Part shown: positions 1-5,473 of the stretch, piece by piece
How the letters are laid out: each line of letters begins with the position of its first letter
How positions within the stretch are numbered: position 1 is the first letter of the stretch
Source: Clostridia bacterium
GTDB taxonomy: Bacteria; Bacillota_A; Clostridia; UMGS1883; HGM11501
Direction of reading: 5' to 3'
DNA: 6,463 nt
Assembly (NCBI GenBank): GCA_017536285.1
Contig: JAFXHP010000028.1
Span: 1 to 6,463, forward strand
Notes under the pieces: generated by a model
What the model was told of the DNA's origin: nothing
Database searches by the model: none
Seen by the model: the letters and a program-made list of their open reading frames with translations, nothing else
Made by a program: the position numbers and the translations under genes

Positions 1-1
1 A

Positions 2-232
2 AAGGTACTTACAGATATTGCTCTTTCTTTTGAAAATGTGGATAAGGACCCCGCTCCTTTTGTGGGACTTAAAGGCTACGGAGACAGCGCGGTTAATTTT
101 ACTCTTCGTGTGTGGTGCGATGCCGGGGAATACTGGGATGTGTATTTCGCAATAAACGAAGAAATTATAAAGAAGTTCAGAGAAGAAAATATCGAAATTC
201 CCTTCCCGCAGATGGATGTTCATATGAAATAA
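2..232 (+). CDS. MscS-family mechanosensitive ion channel, C-terminal fragment (5' truncated)
   Basis: The open frame enters from the left edge and gives 76 residues up to a TAA stop. No start codon can be assigned because the gene begins outside the window; the GTG at position 38 is internal. The visible part matches the cytoplasmic C-terminal domain of small-conductance mechanosensitive channels as I recall them: KVLTDIALSFENVDKDPAPF, then GYGDSAVNFTLRVWC, then YWDVYFAINEEIIKKF and the near-terminal IEIPFPQMDVHMK, a strong family signature. These inner-membrane channels open under membrane tension to release solutes during hypo-osmotic shock. The transmembrane helices and the beta domain lie upstream and are not seen. 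A hairpin terminator follows within a few bases of the stop, so the gene ends its own transcript and is not part of the importer operon downstream. Confidence 0.88.
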   Translation, partial: KVLTDIALSFENVDKDPAPFVGLKGYGDSAVNFTLRVWCDAGEYWDVYFAINEEIIKKFREENIEIPFPQMDVHMK

Positions 233-236
233 GACG

Positions 237-266
237 AAAACGGATTGTAAAACAAGCCGTTTTTTT
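237..266 (+). terminator. Intrinsic terminator of the MscS-family gene
   Basis: AAAACGG (237-243) pairs with CCGTTTT (257-263). After one A-G mismatch the helix continues as TTGT (245-248) with ACAA (252-255) around a three-base AAA loop. The right arm runs into seven T residues (260-266). It starts a few bases after the stop codon. Confidence 0.8.
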
Positions 267-305
267 ATGTTTTTAATAAAATTTCACAAAAATTGCAAAA
301 AACAC

Positions 306-334
306 TTTACAACTTTAGCTTGATGAAGTATAAT
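306..334 (+). promoter_or_regulatory. Sigma-A promoter of the amino-acid importer operon
   Basis: The -35 box TTTACA (306-311) and the perfect -10 box TATAAT (329-334) are separated by exactly 17 bp. AT-rich DNA with A-tracts lies just upstream (268-303) and could act as an UP element. Transcription should start near 341, giving a leader of about 40 nt. The spacer holds an imperfect palindrome (312-329), reported separately. Confidence 0.85.
312..329 (+). promoter_or_regulatory. Candidate operator: imperfect palindrome in the promoter spacer
   Basis: The 18 bases ACTTTAGCTTGATGAAGT show two-fold symmetry at 6 of 9 position pairs (ACTTnAnCnnGnTnAAGT). The palindrome fills the gap between the -35 and -10 boxes and overlaps the first base of the -10 box, a classic place for a repressor site. 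The operon ends with a TrpR-like regulator that could be the ligand-dependent binder. The symmetry is modest and may be chance. Confidence 0.3.
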
Positions 335-345
335 GGTGTCATTGA

Positions 346-359
346 CGGGTTACTGCCCG
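346..359 (+). promoter_or_regulatory. 5' leader hairpin before the binding-protein gene
   Basis: CGGGT (346-350) pairs with GCCCG (355-359), with one G-U pair and a TACT loop. It lies a few bases after the predicted transcription start near 341 and just before the Shine-Dalgarno stretch GAAAGGA (364-370). Such 5'-terminal hairpins commonly protect mRNA from 5'-end decay. There is no T-run after it, so it is not a terminator. Confidence 0.45.
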
Positions 360-379
360 AAAAGAAAGGATGTATAAAA

Positions 380-1171
380 ATGAAAAAATTATTGGCACTC
401 ATAATGGCACTCGTAATGGTTTTTGCTTTAGCTGCTTGTACTGAGGAAGCTCCCACAGAGGAAGTAGTTGAAGAAGCTGCAATTGAAGAAATTGCAGACG
501 GTGTTCTTACAATCGGTTACACAATTTACGAACCCATGAACTATTTCGACGGCGAAGTATTCACAGGCTTTGACACAGAGTTTGCAGAAGCTGTATGTGC
601 AAAGCTCGGCGTAGAAGCAGATTTCGTTGAAATCAACTGGGATACAAAGTTCGTTACTCTTGACGCAGGTCAGATCGACTGCATCTGGAACGGTATGACA
701 ATTTCAGACGAAGTTAAGAAGAACTGTGACGTTTCCAAGGCATACGTTAAGAACGCTCAGGTTGTTGTTATGAAGAAGGATGTTATCGAAAACTATGCAG
801 ATGCTGAAAGCCTTAAGGGCCTTAAGTTTGCTGCAGAAGCAGGTTCTGCAGGTGAAGCTGCCATAAAGGATGCAGGCTTAGATGAAAATTATGCACCCGT
901 TGCGGCTCAGACAGATGCTCTTCTCGCAGTTATGGGCGGTCAGGCTGATGCTTGCGTAATCGATATCACAATGGCTAAGGCTATGACAGCTGAAGGAACA
1001 AGCTTTGCAGAGCTCGGCTATTCCATCGAGCTTACAACAGAAGAATACGGTATCGGCTTCAAGCTTGAATCTGCTCTTACAGCTGAAGTTGATGCGGCAA
1101 TCGATGCACTCAAGGCTGACGGAACTCTTGATGCACTCGCTGAAAAATACGCTCTTAACCTTGCTCTTTAA
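380..1171 (+). CDS. Polar amino-acid ABC transporter, substrate-binding lipoprotein
   Basis: The 263-residue product is a family 3 (SBP_bac_3-type) solute-binding protein that captures an amino acid at the outer face of the membrane and delivers it to the permease encoded next. The start is the ATG at 380, with Shine-Dalgarno GAAAGGA at 364-370 and a proper signal peptide from residue 1; the open frame extends upstream to 293, but that part lies across the promoter. Residues 1-19 are a lipoprotein signal with lipobox LAAC, so Cys20 would be lipidated. A short Glu-rich linker (21-38) follows. Family blocks are GFDTEFAEAVCAKLG (63-77), LDAGQIDCIWNGMTISDE (94-111), NAQVVVM (125-131) and ADACVID (189-195). 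Asp195 aligns with the Asp that holds the ligand amino group in glutamine- and histidine-binding proteins. The Arg that binds the carboxylate in those proteins is Val112 here, so substrate identity is uncertain. The gene ends with tandem stops TAATAG. Only 2 of 16 Ile codons are ATA, unlike the permease. Confidence 0.93.
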   Translation: MKKLLALIMALVMVFALAACTEEAPTEEVVEEAAIEEIADGVLTIGYTIYEPMNYFDGEVFTGFDTEFAEAVCAKLGVEADFVEINWDTKFVTLDAGQIDCIWNGMTISDEVKKNCDVSKAYVKNAQVVVMKKDVIENYADAESLKGLKFAAEAGSAGEAAIKDAGLDENYAPVAAQTDALLAVMGGQADACVIDITMAKAMTAEGTSFAELGYSIELTTEEYGIGFKLESALTAEVDAAIDALKADGTLDALAEKYALNLAL

Positions 1172-1191
1172 TAGTTAATTACATAAAGTCG

Positions 1192-1220
1192 GTAAAAGGC
1201 AGAGTTAATCTGCCTTTTAC
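1192..1220 (+). terminator. Intercistronic hairpin between binding protein and permease (partial terminator or mRNA stabiliser)
   Basis: GTAAAAGGCAGA (1192-1203) and TCTGCCTTTTAC (1209-1220) form a perfect 12-bp stem with a GTTAA loop. The core can also be read as a GGCAGA/TCTGCC stem followed by TTTT, but the tract is broken by ACTTAG. It therefore looks like a leaky terminator or a 3' barrier to exonucleases rather than a full stop. Either role would raise binding-protein mRNA relative to the permease and ATPase. No separate promoter is obvious between 1220 and 1255. Confidence 0.65.
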
Positions 1221-1254
1221 TTAGTTATAAAATAAAAGTAAAGGCATTGATATT

Positions 1255-1899
1255 ATGTTTGTTACAGTAACGATGAGCCTTCTTGAAGGCCTGGCAACAA
1301 CTCTTAAAATATTCGGTCTCACACTCCTTATGGCGTTGCCTCTGGGGCTTATAATATCCTTTGGCTCAATGAGCAAGATAGGAATAATAAAGTGGCCCGT
1401 TAAGACCTTTATATGGATAATCAGAGGAACACCTCTGATGCTTCAGCTTTTTGTGTTTGCCTTCGGTCCCGGTCTTATGTTCGATATAAAAGGAATGGAT
1501 TTGTTTTTGGCGGTAATGATTGCATTTGTAATCAACTACGCCTGCTATTTCTCCGAAATATTCCGCGGAGGCATTGAGTCAATCCCCAAGGGACAGTATG
1601 AGGCGGGTGCGGTACTTGGGCTTACCAAGACACAGGTGTTTTTCAAAATCGTGCTTATGCAGGTTATAAAGCACATTCTCCCTCCTATGAGCAACGAATT
1701 TTTAACACTTGTTAAGGATACCGCTCTTGCAAATACAATTATGATTTATGAAATCACCTGGAATGCAAAGCGCTTTATGAACAGTGAGCATATTATATGG
1801 CCCTTGTTCTATTCCGGTGCATTTTATCTTGCGGTATGCGGAATTTTAACACTTTTATTCGGATTTATCGAAAAGAAGCTTGACTATTATAAGGGGTGA
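1255..1899 (+). CDS. Polar amino-acid ABC transporter, permease (HisM/GlnP family)
   Basis: This 214-residue integral membrane protein forms the channel of the importer, usually as a homodimer when a single permease is encoded, as here. Hydrophobic segments lie at about 9-36, 51-75, 82-104, 132-152 and 183-206, the usual five-helix pattern. Family signatures are [11 protein letters not shown] (56-66), in the second hydrophobic segment, and the EAA loop starting [14 protein letters not shown] (116-129), which docks on the ATPase. [13 protein letters not shown] (98-110) is also typical. Length is normal for the family. The ATG at 1255 is preferred because AAAGG lies about 10 bases upstream; the next ATG (1273) has no ribosome site. 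About half of its Ile codons are ATA (12 of 25), which suggests lower expression than the binding protein. The stop overlaps the start region of the ATPase gene, so the two are probably translationally coupled. Confidence 0.93.
   Translation: MFVTVTMSLLEGLATTLKIFGLTLLMALPLGLIISFGSMSKIGIIKWPVKTFIWIIRGTPLMLQLFVFAFGPGLMFDIKGMDLFLAVMIAFVINYACYFSEIFRGGIESIPKGQYEAGAVLGLTKTQVFFKIVLMQVIKHILPPMSNEFLTLVKDTALANTIMIYEITWNAKRFMNSEHIIWPLFYSGAFYLAVCGILTLLFGFIEKKLDYYKG
1891..1898 (+). promoter_or_regulatory. Ribosome binding site that decides the ATPase start
   Basis: AAGGGGTG (1891-1898) lies inside the last codons of the permease gene, about 7 bases before ATG 1905. A GTG start at 1896 would fall inside this site and have nothing of its own upstream, so ATG 1905 is preferred. 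Confidence 0.6.
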
Positions 1900-1904
1900 A
1901 AAAG

Positions 1905-2657
1905 ATGCTTGAAGTTAAAAATATTAAAAAGAGCTTCGGAAAAACCGAGGTTTTGAAGGGCATCAGCTTTTCCCTTGAAAAAGGAGAGGTTTTATCTATT
2001 ATAGGTTCATCCGGAAGCGGTAAAACCACACTTTTGAGATGTCTTAACTTCCTTGAATTTGCGGAAGAAGGAAGCATACTTATAAACGGAGAAGAGATTT
2101 ACGACGGAGCAACCAGGAAAAACATCAAAGAATCCGAGCTTCGCGAGAAGAGACTTCGTTTCGGAATGGTATTTCAGAACTTCAATCTTTTTCCGCAGTA
2201 CAATGTTCTTGAAAATGTAATGCTTGCACCCAAACTTCTGAAAAAGGGAACCGAAGAGGAAATAAAGAGGAAGGCCCTTGCACTGATTGACAGAGTGGGG
2301 CTTTCTGACAAAACCGGAAACTATCCGTGCCAGCTTTCAGGCGGTCAGCAGCAGCGTGTTGCCATAGCCAGAGCACTTTGTATGAATCCGGATATTCTTT
2401 GCTTTGATGAACCGACAAGTGCTCTTGACCCGGAACTTACCGGAGAGGTGCTTAAGGTTATAAAGGGACTTAAGGATTCTGACAGTACAATGATTGTTGT
2501 AACCCACGAAATGGAATTTGCAAAAAATGTTTCCGACAAGGTTATATTTATGGCTGACGGTATTATTGAAGAGGTAGGAACTCCCGAAGAGGTGTTTGAC
2601 CATCCGAAGAGCGAAAAAACAAGAGCCTTCTTAAATAAGTCTCTTGAAAGCTTTTAG
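1905..2657 (+). CDS. Polar amino-acid ABC transporter, ATP-binding protein (GlnQ/HisP family)
   Basis: The 250-residue ATPase binds the cytoplasmic side of the permease dimer and hydrolyses ATP to drive uptake. All motifs are intact: Walker A GSSGSGKT (34-41), Q-loop Gln91 in VFQNFNLFP, signature [15 protein letters not shown] (144-158), Walker B ILCFDE (164-169) with Asp168 and catalytic Glu169, D-loop SALD (172-175) and the switch His201 in VVTHEM. The [13 protein letters not shown] stretch and the C-terminal [13 protein letters not shown] are characteristic of the amino-acid importer subfamily. Length is close to the usual 240-250 residues. The ATG at 1905 is chosen over GTG 1896 because AAGGGGTG is well spaced from it; the alternative adds only three residues. 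The gene starts 5 bases after the permease stop, and the regulator gene starts 11 bases after its own stop, which supports one operon. Confidence 0.95.
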   Translation: MLEVKNIKKSFGKTEVLKGISFSLEKGEVLSIIGSSGSGKTTLLRCLNFLEFAEEGSILINGEEIYDGATRKNIKESELREKRLRFGMVFQNFNLFPQYNVLENVMLAPKLLKKGTEEEIKRKALALIDRVGLSDKTGNYPCQLSGGQQQRVAIARALCMNPDILCFDEPTSALDPELTGEVLKVIKGLKDSDSTMIVVTHEMEFAKNVSDKVIFMADGIIEEVGTPEEVFDHPKSEKTRAFLNKSLESF

Positions 2658-2663
2658 AGGTGA
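2656..2663 (+). promoter_or_regulatory. Ribosome binding site of the TrpR-like regulator gene
   Basis: AGAGGTGA (2656-2663) overlaps the ATPase stop codon and lies 5 bases before a TTG start at 2669. The GTG at 2660 sits within the site itself and is less likely to be the start. Confidence 0.55.
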
Positions 2664-2668
2664 TTTCA

Positions 2669-2944
2669 TTGAAGGAAAATAAAATTACCGGAGAAATGAT
2701 TGATGAGCTTTTTTCTGTAATTACTGAAGTTAAAAATAATGAAGAGTGCATGGAGCTTTTTGAAGATTTATGCACAAAGCAGGAGATTGAAAAGATGGCA
2801 CAGAGAATCCGTGCCGCAAAGCTTTTATCCGAAGGAAAAACCTACAATCAGGTAATAGAGGAGACGGATATTTCATCCGCCACTTTAAGCAGAGTGTCAA
2901 AGGCACTCCGCTACGGAAAAGGCTATAAAAAATTTATAAAATAA
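2669..2944 (+). CDS. YerC/YecD-family TrpR-related DNA-binding protein
   Basis: This small helical protein (91 residues from TTG 2669, 94 from GTG 2660) matches the YerC/YecD family, related to the tryptophan repressor TrpR. The core runs FEDLCTKQEIEKMAQRIRAA (31-50), KLLSEGKTYNQVIEET (51-66) and DISSATLSRVSKALRYG (67-83); the last two form the helix-turn-helix. By alignment from memory with TrpR, Arg46 and Arg75 fall where TrpR has the two arginines that contact tryptophan (Arg54 and Arg84), while the Gly after the second is Val76 here. It is probably a dimeric DNA binder whose cofactor, if any, is unknown. The TTG start is chosen because AGAGGTGA is 5 bases upstream. The gene is tightly coupled to the importer ATPase gene and is the last gene before the terminator, so it may regulate this operon. 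That link is inference; in other Bacillota the family is found in different contexts. Confidence 0.85.
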   Translation: MKENKITGEMIDELFSVITEVKNNEECMELFEDLCTKQEIEKMAQRIRAAKLLSEGKTYNQVIEETDISSATLSRVSKALRYGKGYKKFIK

Positions 2945-3004
2945 ACGGCGGTGCTACTTAGGAAGAAGTCGGTTTTGACTTGTTATTTTCCGCTTATAGT
3001 GCAC

Positions 3005-3037
3005 AAAAAATGCAGACACATTGTGCCTGCATTTTTT
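3005..3037 (+). terminator. Intrinsic terminator of the importer-regulator operon, potentially bidirectional
   Basis: AAAAAATGCAG (3005-3015) pairs with CTGCATTTTTT (3027-3037). After one A-C mismatch, three more pairs (CAC/GTG) close a three-base loop. The six-T tail serves forward transcripts, and the six-A left arm gives the same tail for reverse transcripts, so it could also back up the terminator of the convergent EF-G-like gene. Confidence 0.85.
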
Positions 3038-3095
3038 ATGCTTATCTGAGTCAAAAAATCCCTAAGCTAAAACTGCAAATGTCCTTACGGACAAA

Positions 3096-3124
3096 TTAAA
3101 AGCGGGTTGCATTTGCAGCCCGCT
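3096..3124 (-). terminator. Intrinsic terminator of the EF-G-like gene
   Basis: AGCGGGTTGC (3101-3110) and GCAGCCCGCT (3115-3124) form a 10-bp GC-rich stem with one G-T pair and a four-base loop. Read on the reverse strand, the hairpin begins six bases after the TAA stop at 3131 and is followed by TTTTAATTT. Confidence 0.8.
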
Positions 3125-3130
3125 TATTTA

Positions 3131-5197
3131 TTAGCCCTGTTTGCTTTCAGCGATAACCTTCTGTGCGATGTTCTCGGGAGCCTGCTCGTAACCTTCGAAA
3201 TCAAAGGTGAAATAGCCTCTGCCCTGAGTCATAGAACGAAGGTCTGTTGCATAGCCTGTCATTTCGCTCATGGGAACATCTGCTTCAACGACGGTTTTAC
3301 CTTTGGCTTCTGCAGCATTGGAGCCTATTACTCTTCCACGACGCTTGTTTATATCACCGTATACATCACCGATGTAATCATCGGGTATGGTTACGAAAAG
3401 TTTGCCTATGGGTTCTAAAAGAACGGGAGAAGCCTGAGCCATACCTTCCTTATAGGCAATGGCAGCAGCCATCTTGAAGGACATTTCTGAAGAGTCAACG
3501 GGGTGGTATGAACCGTCAACAAGTGTTGCCTTTAAGTTAACAACGGGATAGCCTGCCAAAGGTCCTTCCAATATACATTCCTGAAGTCCCTTTTCAACAG
3601 CGGGGAAGAAGTTCTTGGGAACTGCACCGCCGAAAATTTTCTCTTCAAATGTAAGGAATTCGGATTCACCGGGTTCAAATTCAATCCATACATCACCGAA
3701 CTGACCGTGACCGCCGGACTGCTTCTTGTGTCTTCCCTGAACCTTAACTTTCTTTCTGATGGTTTCACGGTAGGGAACCTTTGCTGTGGTGAGTGTAACC
3801 TCAACACCGAACTTAGCCTTTAATTTACTTACGATAACATCAAGATGCTGTTCGCCCATACCGGAGATTACCATCTGATGAGTTTCAATTCTGTTTTCAA
3901 CTGTGAAGGTGGGATCTTCTTCCATAAGTCTTCTAAGGCCGGAATTTATCTTTTCTTCGTCACCCTTGCTCTTTGGAACAATTGCCATGGTAAGGACAGG
4001 ACGGTCAAAAGTAATAGCGGGGAAAATGATGGGATTCTGCGTTGTGCAGAGTGTATCACCTGTTGTGGTAAACGCCAGCTTGTTAAGTACGCCGATGTCA
4101 CCTGCAGAAAGCTCTGCAACTTCCACCTGCTTTTTGCCGAGAAGCGTGTAAAGCTTGCCGGGTTTTTCGTTTGCATCCTTTGTGGAGTTATATAAAGGCA
4201 TATCGGACTTTAATGTACCAGAGCAAACCTTTATGAGAGACATTTTTCCAACATAGGGATCGGCGATTGTTTTGAATACCTGAACAGATAAGGGAGCATC
4301 CGATGCAATCTTAAATTCAACATCCTTGCCACCCTTGTCAACGCCTTTGACAACTTCGTCTGCATCGGGAGCGGGGAAGTAGTTAACGAAAGCGTTGGAC
4401 AAGAATCTTACACCCATGTTAAGGGCTGCACTTCCGGAATATACAGGAACTACGCTGCCTTCTTTAACACCCTTCTTAAGGGCGGTTCTCATTTCTTCTT
4501 CGGTAAACTCTTCGCCTGCAAAATAACGTTCCATAAGTTCATCGCTGGTTTCTGCAACTGCTTCACATAAAAAGTCTCTGCAGCTTGCAACTTCGTTTGC
4601 GATTGCTGCGGGAATCGGAATTTCGCCGTCATCACTTTTATCGGTATAAGCATAAGCCTTCATTGTAATGATGTTTACATAACCTGTAAGCTTGCCGCCT
4701 TCTGTGATAGGCATACGGAAGGGTGCAACACATGCTCCGAAGCTTTCCTTAAGCTCTGAAAGTGTTTTTGCATAGTCTGCATGCTCGTCATCCATTTTGT
4801 TAATGAATACAATTACGGGAAGACCTGCTTTCTTTGCACGTTCGAAAGAAAGCTCTGTTCCTACGGAAACACCGCTCTTAGCACTTACTACTATTAAAGC
4901 ACCGTCAGCAGCTTTTATGCCTTCTGCAACTTCGCCTGCAAAGTCGAAATAACCGGGAGTATCAATTAAGTTTATCTTATAATCCTTATATGTATAAGGA
5001 GATGTGATTGTATTGATAGTGAACTTACGCTTAACTTCTTCAGGATCAAAGTCAAGTAATGTACTTCCGTCAGCAATCTTTCCGAGCTTATCGGTTGCAC
5101 CTGCACCGTATAAAAGAGCCTCTGCCAAAGTGGTCTTTCCGGCGTGTGAATGTGATAATAATACAATGTTTCTGATTTTGTCTGTAGCTATGCCCAT
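3131..5197 (-). CDS. Elongation factor G-like translational GTPase (EF-G-2 / FusA2-like)
   Basis: The 688-residue protein spans all EF-G domains. The start ATG at 5197 has AAGGAGG (5207-5213) nine bases upstream; an in-frame extension to 5308 lacks this and is rejected. The GTPase domain has the P-loop SHSHAGKT (15-22), G3 DTPGY (79-83), G4 NKMD (133-136) and G5 SGSA (254-257). Domain III contains VISGMGEQHLDVIVSKL (443-459), domain IV QSGGHGQFGDVW (493-504) and DGSYHPVDSSEMSFKMA (561-577), and domain V LLEPIGKLFVTIPDDYIGDV (593-612). Canonical EF-G has DTPGH, with a catalytic His, and an RGITI switch I; here these are DTPGY with Tyr83 and RKFTINT (57-63). As I recall, the EF-G-2 paralogue of Thermus thermophilus also has a PGY motif, so this is probably a subfamily trait and the gene probably a second EF-G rather than the housekeeping copy. 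It may act in translocation or another ribosome-linked step. It lacks the DTPGH motif of Tet(M)-type protection proteins, so tetracycline resistance is not suggested. Confidence 0.9.
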   Translation of the reverse strand: MGIATDKIRNIVLLSHSHAGKTTLAEALLYGAGATDKLGKIADGSTLLDFDPEEVKRKFTINTITSPYTYKDYKINLIDTPGYFDFAGEVAEGIKAADGALIVVSAKSGVSVGTELSFERAKKAGLPVIVFINKMDDEHADYAKTLSELKESFGACVAPFRMPITEGGKLTGYVNIITMKAYAYTDKSDDGEIPIPAAIANEVASCRDFLCEAVAETSDELMERYFAGEEFTEEEMRTALKKGVKEGSVVPVYSGSAALNMGVRFLSNAFVNYFPAPDADEVVKGVDKGGKDVEFKIASDAPLSVQVFKTIADPYVGKMSLIKVCSGTLKSDMPLYNSTKDANEKPGKLYTLLGKKQVEVAELSAGDIGVLNKLAFTTTGDTLCTTQNPIIFPAITFDRPVLTMAIVPKSKGDEEKINSGLRRLMEEDPTFTVENRIETHQMVISGMGEQHLDVIVSKLKAKFGVEVTLTTAKVPYRETIRKKVKVQGRHKKQSGGHGQFGDVWIEFEPGESEFLTFEEKIFGGAVPKNFFPAVEKGLQECILEGPLAGYPVVNLKATLVDGSYHPVDSSEMSFKMAAAIAYKEGMAQASPVLLEPIGKLFVTIPDDYIGDVYGDINKRRGRVIGSNAAEAKGKTVVEADVPMSEMTGYATDLRSMTQGRGYFTFDFEGYEQAPENIAQKVIAESKQG

Positions 5198-5206
5198 AGA
5201 TGTTAG

Positions 5207-5213
5207 CCTCCTT
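5207..5213 (-). promoter_or_regulatory. Ribosome binding site of the EF-G-like gene
   Basis: On the reverse strand AAGGAGG lies nine bases before ATG 5197. This strong site decides the start in favour of the 688-residue form, whose first residues MGIATDKIRNIVLL align directly with EF-G N-termini. Confidence 0.8.
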
Positions 5214-5228
5214 GTAAATAAATTGCTG

Positions 5229-5252
5229 TTACGTATAAAATTACGTATAAAA
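5229..5252. repeat. Tandem 12-bp direct repeat upstream of the EF-G-like gene
   Basis: TTACGTATAAAA occurs twice, back to back and without mismatch. Each unit holds the palindrome TACGTA. On the reverse strand each unit reads TTTTATACGTAA and contains a -10-like TATAC stretch. The repeat lies 32-55 bases upstream of ATG 5197, so it may be in the promoter or leader of that gene. Confidence 0.7.
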
Positions 5253-5367
5253 TATAAATTCTGCACAAAAAAAGAAAATCCTTTCGCTATTTTGGTGTCA
5301 AAATACACAAAAAAATGACAACTAAAAAGGCAACATGCACAGAATTGATTTCAAAGGAAAAAAGTGC

Positions 5368-5396
5368 TTGACTTTAAATGGAAGTTGTACTATAAT
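5368..5396 (+). promoter_or_regulatory. Sigma-A promoter of the rpsF-ssb-rpsR operon
   Basis: The -35 box TTGACT (5368-5373) and the perfect -10 box TATAAT (5391-5396) are separated by 17 bp. Transcription should start near 5403, giving a leader of about 70 nt that contains the structure at 5426-5463. The match to consensus fits a ribosomal-protein operon. Confidence 0.88.
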
Positions 5397-5425
5397 AATA
5401 AGGCTGTAAAAAGCAAAAATATAAA

Positions 5426-5463
5426 TCCTTGCGCTTATTTTTAAGCGCCAAAGACCGTGAGGA
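5426..5463 (+). promoter_or_regulatory. Probable S6:S18-binding autoregulatory leader of rpsF
   Basis: The inner stem GCGCTTA (5431-5437) / TAAGCGC (5442-5448) closes a TTTT loop. An outer stem pairs TCCTT (5426-5430) with GAGGA (5459-5463), including one G-U pair. The two helices abut on the 5' side, while the 3' side has a 10-base bulge, CAAAGACCGT (5449-5458), that contains CCG. A hairpin with a one-sided bulge carrying a conserved CCG is what I recall of the published S6:S18 mRNA motif, which mimics the 16S rRNA site. The outer stem covers the first four bases of the AGGAGG ribosome site (5460-5465), giving a simple repression mechanism. Confidence 0.7.
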
Positions 5464-5473
5464 GGTGCAAAGA

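Noticed and set aside
293..379. In-frame extension of the binding-protein gene upstream of ATG 380
   Set aside because: It would place the start codon upstream of the -35 box of a near-consensus promoter and bury the signal peptide. ATG 380 has its own ribosome site and a textbook lipoprotein signal.
2966..2981. Short hairpin AAGTC/GACTT after the regulator gene
   Set aside because: A five-base stem with a six-base loop and no clean T-run; the strong terminator at 3005-3037 explains termination.
3845..4195. Forward-strand open frame of 116 codons opposite the EF-G-like gene
   Set aside because: It lies wholly inside a clear reverse-strand gene, has no recognisable domain and no convincing ribosome site. 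Other antisense frames in 3107-3477, 1865-2077 and 2182-2775 were dropped for the same reason.
3131..5197. Tet(M)-type ribosomal protection protein
   Set aside because: Those proteins keep the DTPGH motif and RGITI switch I and have a different N-terminus; this protein has DTPGY and the EF-G-2-like sequence.
5273..5301. Possible promoter for the EF-G-like gene with a perfect reverse-strand TTGACA (5296-5301)
   Set aside because: At 17-bp spacing the -10 position reads TTTTCT, which is poor. The better -10-like stretches (TATATT at 5251-5256 and the tandem repeats) have no good -35 at the right distance. The promoter must lie in 5220-5330 but cannot be fixed by eye.
5198..5308. In-frame N-terminal extension of the EF-G-like gene by 37 residues
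   Set aside because: The extension covers the strong ribosome site at 5207-5213 and the tandem repeat, and its residues do not resemble any EF-G N-terminus.
5294..5320. Small inverted repeats (GTGT/ACAC and TGTCA/TGACA) between the divergent genes
   Set aside because: The arms are only four to five bases in AT-rich sequence and no T-run follows, so there is no reason to call an operator or terminator.
5429..5473. In-frame upstream TTG start for rpsF
   Set aside because: This stretch is the structured leader and contains the ribosome site itself; ATG 5474 gives the normal S6 N-terminus.
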